Source: Lineus longissimus (taxonomy: Eukaryota > Nemertea > Pilidiophora > Heteronemertea > Lineidae). Taken from it: a stretch of DNA of 64,000 nt. The stretch is taken from contig NC_088309.1 of the NCBI RefSeq assembly GCF_910592395.1, positions 1,428,501 to 1,492,500 of the forward strand, written 5' to 3'. The translations under genes and the position numbers were made by a program. Numbering within the stretch: position 1 is the stretch's first letter; each line of letters opens with the position of its first letter. The notes beneath the pieces are model-generated. The model searched no databases and was not told the origin of the DNA. It saw only the letters and a list, made by a program, of their open reading frames with translations. Below are positions 29,501 through 40,100 of this stretch, in pieces.

Positions 29501-29515
29501 ATCAAAGAACAGTGA
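23595..29515 (+). CDS. BBOX1: Gamma-butyrobetaine dioxygenase, 7 exons
   Basis: Exons: 23595-23771, 24090-24281, 26157-26302, 26507-26618, 27098-27300, 29036-29202 and 29358-29515, phase-consistent, 384 aa (human BBOX1 is 387). The enzyme is a 2-oxoglutarate- and Fe(II)-dependent oxygenase that hydroxylates gamma-butyrobetaine to L-carnitine. The N-terminal zinc site is complete: C29, C31 and C34 in HCPCPIC and H75 in WPDGH. The iron triad is H198-x-D200 (ELHADL) and H345 (VLHGRR). The length, the absence of a targeting leader and the CPC motif favour BBOX1 over trimethyllysine dioxygenase. The start is the first ATG after an acceptor ending at 23586, so the 5' UTR is probably spliced. Intron 2 hosts a mariner-type element. 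Confidence 0.93.
24901..25872. mobile_element. Mariner-type non-autonomous element with about 190-bp inverted ends
   Basis: TA at 24901-24902 is followed by CAGTCCTTCAAAAAAGTAAA, and the right end reads its complement and then TA at 25871-25872. Similarity between ends continues inwards for about 190 bp (to about 25092 and from about 25682), including the GCATCATGATATCTACCAC region and its diverged counterpart. The interior has no transposase ORF. The TA duplication and CAGTCC terminus fit Tc1/mariner. It lies in intron 2 of the dioxygenase gene. Confidence 0.85.
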
Positions 29516-29636
29516 TCGAAGTGTGGCGCCCGCCTTTCCTAAACCTTAGGAATTAAGTACATTTACAGACAGATCAAATGAAGTAACGTCCTCTTGAAAA
29601 ATCTTGTTAACTCACAACGGCGGTGCTCGATTGAAA

Positions 29637-29642
29637 AATAAA
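29637..29642 (+). terminator. Probable BBOX1 polyadenylation signal
   Basis: AATAAA 122 bp after the dioxygenase stop codon; the only close canonical signal downstream. Confidence 0.6.
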
Positions 29643-29699
29643 TTTGTTGAATAAGTTTCTTCAGTATTCTTCAGTAATCCTTTTTTATTGAGCCCAGTG

Positions 29700-30556
29700 A
29701 TTAGGATATGGTTGATATAGAGCTGTTTCACGTGACGTCATCACCTGCCATGCTGGAGGGCCAGACAAAAGAAAGCAAGCCCAAATGACCATGACAGCAT
29801 TTGATTTAGTTAAGTCAGGTATGACAAGTCATTGTTCTGCCAACGCTCTGCATGCCTGATCATTGATCAGTGCACGTTCTATTTGAAGTAAATTGATATC
29901 TCGGTGGTGGTGTAACCTGGGCCTGCTCAGAACAAGTCACGAATCGGATGGTGAGAGGTATTGATGAGGCAATGAACATTGGGATAACCTTCGCCTAGCG
30001 GTGTCTCTCGAGCAGGTAATGCCATCTACAATGTACTTGGCTTTCTGTTTTGCCATACGCCAGATCATAGAAAGATCACATTCTGGCCGAGAGACAAAAT
30101 TAATTGGTTAATGGAGGATAAAATCATGCACTAATACATGTAATATATATAAGTGGAAGTGAAAGAAAGTTACAATATTTGAAAAATTCGTTCAATACAT
30201 ATTGATCAACAAAGTTAAATACAAATTTTAAATGATTGTGAAGATCAATATGATTAGTATACCCAGGCTATTGTACTTATCACACTGATTTTCGCTGGAT
30301 CATGTCGATAGCAATAGCTTGCAGCATATCAATCTATTATTGACCAAGGCGCGCTTGTCAACCAGAGCATCCACTGCTTGCATCTTAAAGTAAACCTTTC
30401 ATTTGGAGGCTGGACTTTCTGAACTGGGACTTTCATCCGGACAAAACCTGATATCATCGACCTCCACGAAACGTCGTTCAGGGTAGACGATAGACCTAAA
30501 CCGGCAATGGCAATCAAACGAAATGTTTACGTAGTTTTCTTTATCACTTATGGACA
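29700..30556. other. Intergenic region with a dispersed-repeat fragment
   Basis: No gene is seen. At about 29728-29810 a stretch starting TTTCACGTGACGTCATCACC matches, in reverse orientation, the sequence at about 38300-38390, which marks a dispersed repeat. The rest is AT-rich without recognisable structure. Confidence 0.5.
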
Positions 30557-31267
30557 ATGAACTTTCATGCGGTGTGGCCCCTGGGCAAGCTCCACGGAGG
30601 GAGGGACCTCTCTGGGGACGGGTTTAACTTGCTCTCCCATGGTTGCGATTACGCGGAAGGGCCAGATGGCTTGCCGTACTCCTCTCACAAGGTAAAGACA
30701 AATCACGGCAATTCATATTTATCTGTAAGAAATAACCAACTATTCCCTGCAATAGAAAATGAGTTCACGTTTTTGTTGTATTTCCTCTACGAAACAATAC
30801 AGCCACATCCAAAAACGTTGCGTGTTTTATTTGATTTCCGATCTCCTGATGGCCAGACTAGTTGTCTTAAACCTTGGTCCTGTATGAAGATGCATGCGTT
30901 CATTGAGACGAATAATATGTTAACTGTATACTGTACGTATTGTAGAGTTCAAATCACTGTTAAGTTGCAGGAGCCAAACCAATGGTATTTTATTACCATA
31001 GCGCGTAGCATAAGTCAGGGTTTGTTAGAGATATCCGTTGATGGCGTTTTTGAAGGTTATGATAAACGTAGATGTTTTGCTTTGGGAGGGGTGGCAAACA
31101 CACTATTTATAGGCAATAATCCATATCGAGGCTCGGGAGCAGACGAGGGAAGCGCGCATCGCCTAGCGTGTTTTGATATTTATGATCGATTTTTGACTAG
31201 GAGTGAAGTGTTGGATAGACAGATGGTTTGTCTTGGACGCGGTAATAACAACATACACGTTATTTAA
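30557..31267 (+). CDS. Intronless LamG/concanavalin-A-like domain protein (236 aa)
   Basis: A single open frame, by far the longest unspliced one outside the receptor gene. The N-terminus AVWPLGKLHGGRDLSGDGFN and the later YAEGPDGLP fit the start of LamG_3/pentraxin-like jelly-roll domains, in which a WPL...GRDxSG..FN opening is common. Later family-like features are WYFITIARS, VDGVFEGYD, TLFIGNNPYRG and a closing CFDIYDRFLTRSEV (the usual ..yDraLs.eEV). Cysteine content suggests an extracellular role, yet no signal peptide is visible at this start. The frame is open back to 30500, so an upstream exon could supply the true N-terminus. Function unknown; LamG-like folds bind glycans or proteins. 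Confidence 0.55.
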   Translation: MNFHAVWPLGKLHGGRDLSGDGFNLLSHGCDYAEGPDGLPYSSHKVKTNHGNSYLSVRNNQLFPAIENEFTFLLYFLYETIQPHPKTLRVLFDFRSPDGQTSCLKPWSCMKMHAFIETNNMLTVYCTYCRVQITVKLQEPNQWYFITIARSISQGLLEISVDGVFEGYDKRRCFALGGVANTLFIGNNPYRGSGADEGSAHRLACFDIYDRFLTRSEVLDRQMVCLGRGNNNIHVI

Positions 31268-31529
31268 TCCATTCATAAGTTAAATAATACATACGCAGGG
31301 AACGACTTGTCTTTAATTTATTTCTCTAAAACAAACCATTTGAGACGAACCAAAATACTTGAACACGAGCGTCTTCCCAGAAGTAGAATGTCATTCGATG
31401 CTCAAAAATACAAAAATGACATTGCAATGTTCTTCTCTACACCTATTACGCTCATAAAATGAAACAATGGCGACCATCCACTAAGAAATTGCCATCATTT
31501 GCACGGAGTGTGTACGCCCACCGACGCCA

Positions 31530-31829
31530 ATGATGTCTAGTATAGAGAGGTTCTTGACTGGTGCGTTGACGCTTTTATATACAACCAATGTAACATCCAT
31601 TATATCTTTAGGTCGAGCATTCAAACGGGAGAGACATCATTGTCAACGAAATATACCTACATCGTTCGTAATAAACACTGACTTTAGACTCCTCTGTATC
31701 AATCATTGCATACATCACCCAAGATGTAAACATGCATACATCTTTGTCGTTGGAATTAACGGTCCAGCTTGCGAAGTGACCAAAAGTAGTGCAAAGTCGT
31801 GGTGTGAGAAATGGTCCTTCATGCCATGA
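31530..31829 (+). CDS. Small secreted PAN/apple-like protein (99 aa), possibly an exon of a larger gene
   Basis: The N-terminus has a hydrophobic stretch compatible with a signal peptide (FLTGALTLLYTTNVTSIISL). The second half, LLCINHCIHHPRCKHAYIF followed by GPACEV, has the spacing of PAN/apple domains (C-x3-C-x4-5-C ... CE-hydrophobic). It lies 260 bp past the LamG-like ORF on the same strand. PAN and LamG modules often share one secreted protein in marine invertebrates, usually PAN first, so this could be the first exon of another such gene (a GTGAG donor-like site is near 31802) or a short gene. Evidence rests on pattern only. Confidence 0.35.
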   Translation: MMSSIERFLTGALTLLYTTNVTSIISLGRAFKRERHHCQRNIPTSFVINTDFRLLCINHCIHHPRCKHAYIFVVGINGPACEVTKSSAKSWCEKWSFMP

Positions 31830-31841
31830 GGGCTTGCGCAT

Positions 31842-34270
31842 GGTTTTGTTGATACTTAGACGCTATTTAGTGATTTTGGTGCTTCTGTTTCACATTGGCC
31901 TGTTACAAGTAAAGTACGGCCTTTTGCACATGCGCCCTTCAACCGGTTAAAAGGGTCTACAGCATTTTTTCTGATTGTGTAATCGGGCATCTGGAGTAAT
32001 CAAATTGTGAGGCAATCAAACACACCTTTATTAATTTTCGTATAACGGTACAAGATATCCAATTAATAGGACCTCGCATTTTGTCAATGTGTCAATGTGT
32101 GCCAGAATGCAGCGGCATTGACCACCAACATGGCATCAAGCTCATCCGAACACTTTAATAAAGGACGCTTGATTAAGAAAGCGACAAGCAGGTGCAGGAT
32201 GAATTTTGGAGTACGAACTGGAACTTAAGACAATTCTGGTTTCGCGATACTTACTGCTCAAATATGCCAAATACGTGGCGAAATTAATAGGTAAGGGTTT
32301 AAAAACATCGGTGTCAGTTTTGCATAACCATGGGCCCTGGTTCCTTCGAAACACAGGAACTGACGAAACACAGAAACTCATAGTCCAATGAGTTTCGTCA
32401 GTTTCTGTTCTCAACAAAAGTGTTTCTGAACACTTTTGTTCTCAAGAGTCGATTGATTTTCACTCACATGATTGAGCCTTACAAGTTTCTATATACAATA
32501 TCCATCATCAATAATTCGCTTCAAAGAAACAACATTTGATGAAATGTGAAATGTCACTTTTTTCTCCATTTGGCTGTACTTCTCCGTTTGCTGCACTGTA
32601 AAATCACCCGGTTAAGAAATAAAGACAAGGTCGTCTGCTATTACAAAAGAATAGTAATACCTTTTATTCATCATTTGGGTAAGAGGTACCTTTGCCCAAC
32701 AACTTTGCAATCTTAATGTTAACATAAAAGTAAACTGTATTGCATAATCAATGTGCGATGGTATGAAAGAGACGTTTCGGCTACGATCTGCTGCAGATTT
32801 CACTTGATGCAAGTTCACGACATTAGAAACACTTCGTACACTTTTGAGTTGTCTCATCAGCATTTTGAAAAGATATGAAATAAATACGCAGGTTACATTC
32901 ACATATAAAATACAAATAAATTTATACCATGCATTACTGTTGTATTCTGCCTACCTCTTTCAAAATATCAATATCGCAAAATGTGTCACCTGGTAATTGC
33001 AGGATATCACCACTACAATTCTTAGGGTACACATGTACATTAAATTGATTAACATTTGGTCATGCATACACGGCAATAGTGCAATCTAAACGAAACTAGC
33101 ACTAGACCATGACGTCATCATGAAAAGGCAGGCATGAGCGATGTTTGTCCGTCCTCTCTTCGTTCATCTTCTAAGACGATCGCGTACAGCCTATCCTTCC
33201 TTCTACACACAGTTGTATGAGCAGCCGAGTGGCTCATTCGGAATTTGAATGTTAACCAAGATACATCACTTCACAACATCGGCCATTGCCGAAATACTGT
33301 GTTTGAAGGACCGACGCCCGTACAAGGTTCCTGGAAGCATGTTGTGCTTGAAGACGACACCAACTGAATGTAAGTGGAATCTGTCACTCCCGTGTTTCTG
33401 TCAAACAACAGTGTGTTAGGCTTAGCACAATCGATTCCCTCTCAATTACAACTCATACCGCCCATCCAAACGGGCAGATGTAAAATCTAAATTTCTTTTG
33501 GTCAAAGTGTCCGACCTCACCAAGACTTGTTTACCCCATAGACAGATTCCACCACGCATGCCTCTGTGATTCCATTAACAATACTGTTTATGCTCAGAAG
33601 AATAAGTAGCTGCAGATTAAGTAGCTGCATTAACTCAGTTATCTGTTCCGGATTCTATGACCTTTTTCGAACTTAGCAGTAGCATGGATGTAAAGCATCC
33701 GTGGCAGTAGACGTTTCTCGTCGTTCATTAACAGTAACATATGGACTGTATAGAGGGCAACATTGGCTGCCTACATACATTGAAATGGTTTCGATATTGA
33801 TCTTGGTTCCATAGCCATATATCTTTCTAAACAGGAAAGGAGAAACTAACTGGCTGTACGAGGGACTAATATGTTCTCCCACTGCTCCACACTGCCGTAT
33901 GGAGAGGCAAAACCACCATCGGTTCTACGAAAACCCTGGATAGCATTGATATGTTACACCATTCATTTGCAAATTTTGGGCCAGAATACAGGATTTCATC
34001 AAAGTAAACTACTTTCCATGACATAAGTTAGACAAAACTTCTTATCACATTGGAACAGGATCACTGACACACATCCTCCCAACAAATTGCCCGGTCTTTT
34101 GAAGGAATTGTGAAAGCAATACTCTGTGTACAAGATTGAACAGCATCTAAAGCAGTATCCTCACAAAGTGTTTCCAGAACTGAATTAGTTACAAATCCAA
34201 GATACATTATCATATCACTTTTATTCCAATAGCTCTGGTTTCCCACACATATGCTATGGAGTTATTAGAC
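31842..34270. other. Non-coding stretch with nested hairpins near 32.35-32.44 kb
   Basis: No gene is recognised. At 32414-32440 AACAAAAGTGTTT faces its complement across 3 nt, and just upstream TGACGAAAC...GAAACTCA faces TGAGTTTCGTCA across 8 nt. The remainder is AT-rich with short random ORFs. Confidence 0.5.
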
Positions 34271-34289
34271 AATGGGTCGTACGAATAAA

Positions 34290-35075
34290 TTGGGCACCAG
34301 AGACTTTCGTGAGTATCGCAAATGTCTCGATCAATCGGCCAGCAGCGTTCAACTTGATACAAGCAAAGCAAGTGGTTCGGACAATTCGTATCCTAGGTTT
34401 CTACAAGCCAGTGCCCCAGCAATAGCAGCCTCTTGTATAGTCACATGTTTAATGTGTCAATGCAGAGTGGTCTATTGCCTTCTGACTGGAAGTCAAGTAA
34501 TGTAGTTCCTGTTCACAAAAAAGGTTACAAGCAACATACAGTGGAACCTCCCTTAGCGGACCGTATTTACTTTCTATTGAGGGTGTACAACGAAGAGTAA
34601 CAAAACAAATATTAGGTGGTGATCACCCCTATCAGGTTAGGCTTGGACTGCTTGGTTTACTGCCACTTTCCTTTCGACGAGAGCTAGGCGATGTTGTATT
34701 TGTGTGCCATTGTTTGCTTGGAAATACTGTTTTATCTCAAACTCATGCCCCAGACGTGACTTTTACTACGCGTTGGGGTGATGATCTTATCCTCCCGTGT
34801 CCACGTTTTAAAACAGAGACTTTTGTGGCAAGCTCATTCGTTGGGGTTGGAAAAATCTGGAATGCGCTTCCATTTGATATCAGGCAGTCTCTCCTGCTTG
34901 ACGTTGAAGGGAAGAGCATTCGCCAAAAACTTCATCATGTATACCTTGTGTTTTATTCTGAACTAAAATTATTTTATGGACATAATGTAAGAGGTCATAG
35001 CGACCTGTTTTATCATCCATTTATGTTTATATTTTTATAATAAAAGCTGTTTATTAAATTAAATTAAATTAACCA
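34290..35075 (+). pseudogene. Decayed LINE (non-LTR retrotransposon) reverse-transcriptase remnant
   Basis: The first part (about 34350-34530) carries reverse-transcriptase signatures in two frames: PRFLQASAPAIAAS, then after a frameshift SDWKSSNVVPVHKKG. The second part (about 34575-35040) matches the C-terminal end of LINE polymerases: QRRVTKQILGG, LGLLPLSFRRE and CPRFKTETFVASSF with KIWNALPFDIR. The catalytic middle of the polymerase is missing, and a mariner-type terminus sits at the junction. The element ends with AATAAAAGC and a short (AAATT)n tail at about 35039-35072, as at the 3' end of a 5'-truncated LINE copy. It is not functional. Confidence 0.8.
34537..34565 (+). mobile_element. 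Solo terminus of the 6.6-kb MITE family inside the LINE remnant
   Basis: TACAGTGGAACCTCCCTTAG matches the left end of the MITE at 6612 at all but a few positions. Only the terminus is present before LINE sequence resumes, so most of that element has been lost or the junction is recombinant. Confidence 0.6.
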
Positions 35076-35079
35076 CATC

Positions 35080-37168
35080 AAGCTGTTGTCCGTTGGTCCA
35101 TGCAGGTTGAAGATCCAACTGGCTAACCTTAATTACACTAATAAAAGGATTCATAACGGAATATTGTTTATCTTTTATATACAATATTGGTGTCGCAGTC
35201 ATTACATACAGGAATTAAACCACTTAGCAACTCAGCATTTCTTACCCGTTTGCCTAACGTCATGCATACATGTATTAATGCAAGTACAAGTATAAGTGAC
35301 CCATTGAAATACTGGTGTTCAAAATAAAATTTGAATAATCTTTTTAAATACAAAAGTAAGGAGACCTACAAGACCATGCCGAAATTCAAAGTGTTACAAA
35401 ATCCACTAGGTGTTCTTTTAGGCTTAAACGAGAAGAAAATAGGATTATTACATGAAAGTATAATAAAAACGACTGAGGTCGGAACAAATTCAATGAAAGA
35501 TACACGTAGTAGTAGAAGCCGTGATACACGCAGTGCTAGTGAAGTCGAAGATATAGCAGTCTTCAAATAGTTGACAAGTCAGACAACAAACACGATAGTC
35601 AATTCGATATCGCCTGTTTGCAACAATCTAATCAGCAATGATATAATCAGCATTTAATTTCGAGGAATAGCTATCATTTCGTTTTATTTTTTCCGTGCTG
35701 GCTTAGCACACGGCGGTGAAGTACAGCTTTTTTTCTTCGAAAAAAAGCAAAGCCATCTTCTAAAAATTTCGATAATTAGTTTTTCTCGACTTCTTAAATT
35801 GTTTTAGCAACAAGAATTTGAATAAAAGCTATGGTTCGTGGATAGTGAAGACAAGATAAATTTAAAGTTACACATCTTTAAATATGACGAAAAGTCAATG
35901 TCAAATAATAAATTATGTGTACTGTATTGAGAGACGAAGGGAATTATATTAGAGTCATTGACAACAACAAAAAGTGTAGTAAGTGTTGAAAATTCGAACA
36001 AAATCTACTACCTAAACCGTGCAAAGTTTCACACAAAAGGATGTGTTCCCCGAGTTCCGATAACTACTCTTGTGGAGCCGCCACCTGCACACAGATTGAA
36101 ATATTGCGATTGACACTTATTTTTTAATACATGGTTCCTGGATGACTCAAATTTTGTTTATACAGAGATTGTAGTATGCGGAAATCGGAGAACATCGGAC
36201 CACTTTTGAAAAGATGACACCACGATAACACTACGAACGAACTAATGGTAAATAAGTCGTTTGTACATTGTACTAACTATAATGTATAATTGAAAAATCC
36301 GAAGTGTATACACACAATCATCAGACGTGTACGCTTTTTGGGGATTACAGTTGAAACTGTGTGAAAAAGAGACATACACCACACATACATCGTTGACCAT
36401 TCTTGCTTGTTTATGACATATCATGAGTATAGATCTGTCTCAATTTATGAATGATTAATCTCACTATTTTGCATCAGGTTAATAGTTGACCACTTTGAAA
36501 TAGAGGATAGGTTGTGCTTCTATCAGAGAAACTCGAAGACGGTCACTTCATCGCTGGAAGACTGTCCATATCTTTTCATAGGAGCATGACGCCCACTTTC
36601 ACTTTGAAGTGATTTCTGTACATCTATATACAAGTCAAATGAATAAACTGCAATTTGTAATACCTCTTACTCAACTTGGAATAAACTATTATAAAGAATG
36701 CAAGATATATATTAGTCAAGGATATTTACAGTTGAAGTGTTGTAATAAAACCAGTCTTCCAACAAATTGTACAATATTTACAAAAATTAAAAATATTCTG
36801 CATTCATCACTGAGGCAACCGTTGCTATGAAACACTGCCATTATAACAGTTACTATATTGACACGGCCCTTTTTACACACACTAGCATCCATTGGCATAC
36901 AGACAAGTCAAAGTGGTAAGAATCCGCCAGCCATTCGCAGATCCGGCTCAAACACTCGGTATCTTACGGACTGGGAATCACAAGGTCTACCACCACTTCT
37001 TTGACTCCATCCTACATCTGCATGAAGTGGACATCCCCAAACTTAGTCTGAGCCATTGGTACCCTCGGTTCGTCAATATGAAGAGCCTACACGATGGATG
37101 AGTCCGGTAGCAAACCATGCTCGCACAATGGATGAAGTAAAAAACACGCGGTTTGAAGGCGATGTTCT
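35080..37168. other. Non-coding stretch 3' of the receptor gene
   Basis: AT-rich sequence. One ORF at 35331-35570 (79 codons, Ser/Arg-rich end SSRSRDTRSASEVED) has a protein-like composition but no recognised family. The upper part probably includes the receptor gene's 3' UTR. Confidence 0.4.
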
Positions 37169-40100
37169 TTAGTCATCATTCAAAGTTTGCGGCATGGCTG
37201 GTCGTTTATCATACAATGTAGGCGCCTGCAGGATGATTCCCAAAGTACCAACAACACAGGCTGTCGTGAAGATCCACAGGAAAAGTCGGTCTAGCACCAT
37301 TGCTACGTATTTCCAGTCCTCCTTAATCTGAAATATTAATTTGGAAGACTTTATACTGGAGTTATCACGAATCGTGATGAGGCGACTTTCAACCTGTGGC
37401 CACGTCACATTCCGAAATGGGAGTTTCGATTTCGGATGTCGACTCCGCCGCTATTTTCCGCCTCAAATTACCACAAAATACCACAATTGATTTTGTCGTG
37501 AAGTTGTCTTAGAGAGGTAACAGCCATTTTCTTGTTCCTTTTTTCATTTCTAATAATAAAAATCATTAACATATTTTATTTTATTTAGCATGCTTCAAGT
37601 TTTGTGGTTTCGTATAATCTGATTTATCTTTTTTCAGCACGTATCCAATTTTTGGTTCATTCTCATATTTGATTATTAACTGAAACAATCTCTTGAACCA
37701 AAATAAAATTCCCCGAATTTATATCTTGTCCTAGCGCATAAAAAGGTTACTAGTGATAAGGATGACTACTATTAGGCTGTTATGGACTCAACCGATACAA
37801 ACCTAAAGAAAGACGACTATATCATATCTATGCGTTGGTAATCACGCCATACTTTTACCCTATTTTCGGGGCCGTTTGAAAGCTACCTGATTTCATTCGC
37901 ATTCGAAAAGCATGAATGAAACTCATATATCATTTTTTCATGTGGTATAAAGATTTAAGCTAACTTTTAGAACTGTCAGTTACCGGGGTAATTTTTTTTG
38001 GTTTTTTCGTAGAGACAGCGAGAGAGACCATGCCATTTTGTCAAACCGTCTTTCATTCATCTCAAACAATGAGTGTAAGTATTTGGTACACCGGAGTACC
38101 CAATAAGCACTTAAGCCAACTACAGGTCAGGTTATGCACTTGACTGTTAACAGAAGGAGAAATGCAGCATTCCATAACCATAAGACAGTAGTGTTATTTT
38201 AGGATTGCGAAAGACATTTGACATTACGAACATTACAGTGTTTAATTTATGGTCACCCATAACATTCCGAACAATAGAGTGTTTTATGGTCAGCCATGTT
38301 GGAGGGCAGAACAATGACCAAATGTGCAGTGGTCATTTGGCCTTGTGTTTCTTTCTTTATCCCTCCAACGTGTCAGGTGATGACGTCACGTGAAACCACT
38401 CTTTCTAGGGATTGCGGTTACTTTGATCGCTATCACCAAGAACTAAAACAGACTAAGAATACCCGGACCAAGTAAGCATTCCAGTAAAACTGGACCCACA
38501 TTCCTGGTGTTAGATAATAGAGCACGAAGACAAGTGGCAAAGCGAGGCGGAGAAAGGCGGTTTATACCTATGGTTACAATTTGTGACGAAACAGGAAACC
38601 TTTTTTTAATGATTTGTACTGCAGTGGTGCCTATAGTTCTAAGGAAGTTTTCCAATCTTGTCTGTGTTTCGTATTCTACTGTTCTTTGAATGACATACAT
38701 ATACCGTTAGTTTTAAGGTTCTAGGTATTACATACGCTCTCTCAAATATCGTGTTACCTTTACTAAGGAATGCAGTTGTTTCTAGGAAACATTCCAACTC
38801 CTCACACACAAACATCGAGTCAATGTTGATTTTGGTGCTCCGAGCATCTTGTCATTTCTAAGAAGATTAGACAACCTTTTTTATTACAACAGTAACAATC
38901 TTCTGTCTTCCGAACATTTCAAGCATTTTTGTTATATTTTCAACAACATAATTTTATTAATCAATTGGTATCGACAAGCGTGCCCAAAAACACGATAAAT
39001 ACGATCGTTGCCTCTGCTTCTCGCGGTTAGTTCCTTCATGAAAAAAAGTTTTCCTGTTCCGCATCACAAAAGTGTCAAAGGTTTTTCAGAACTTTAATTA
39101 GGAGTCGTTAACGCTGCCTGACACAAACATCAGCTTTCATTCGAATCGTACAAACACCTCGTTTACACTTTATGCACATCACCACAGCCATACCTTGTTC
39201 AGAGACCGAATATTGCTCAAGTGAACATTTCAGCAGATGAGCAGGTTACAAGTTAACGCTGTCATCCACATAAAAGTTAACTCCAATACGGTACCAACAT
39301 AATGCGGTTTAAGAAGAGCATCAGTGACTGCAGTCGTGCCTGTTGCTGCGTCTCACTCTCTAAGTTCACCGTATGATCTTTTTTGTGTTACTTAGCACTT
39401 CATGGTCCAGTCGTTTGCAGTAATGTTTCAATTCCATGTAAGCTTCTGCCTTTTGTTGTTTTAATTGTGTTTGGGACAGGATCAGTTGAAGAAAATTGTG
39501 CATTCTACAAGTTTATGTCGCTCTCTACAAGTAAACACACAGCTTATCACAGTCACCACAAGATCATTCATTCCACAAAAAAAAAACCATGCAGATAGTA
39601 GCAATCCGATACCAACCCACCAAGAAAAACGTCCCGGCACGAGCAGGTTACGGGTTAACGCTGTCATTCACATAAAACATTCACTCCAATACCGTACCAA
39701 CGCATTGTTGTTTAAAGAAGAGCATCAATGACCGCAATCAGCACAAGGAGAAACAGAAACAGTCGGACACAATGTAGGTATTATGTGACTATCAAAGCTA
39801 CCGTCATGTGGGACAGAGAATCTAACGCAGAATGTAAACCGGTGTGGCGGGGATAGTAGTCCTAGGGCTGATAGTCCGTGCAACAATAGCCCGCATTGCT
39901 AAATGTTTTGGTTAGGGTTAGCGGTTCAATAGATCATGCTGCTTAATTGGTCAAATACAATGCTACCGGACTATGACTCCAGGGGGACTATATCCGCTGT
40001 CACACCGGGTTTCACATTGGAATAATTTCACGTTATTCATTGAAGTGTGATGATCTGTAATCAAAGTCACAGTTTCATACAATGCCTTCATGAAACATGG

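Noticed and set aside
35331-35570. 79-aa ORF with Ser/Arg-rich end
   Set aside because: No recognisable family or splice context; kept only as a remark in the non-coding entry.
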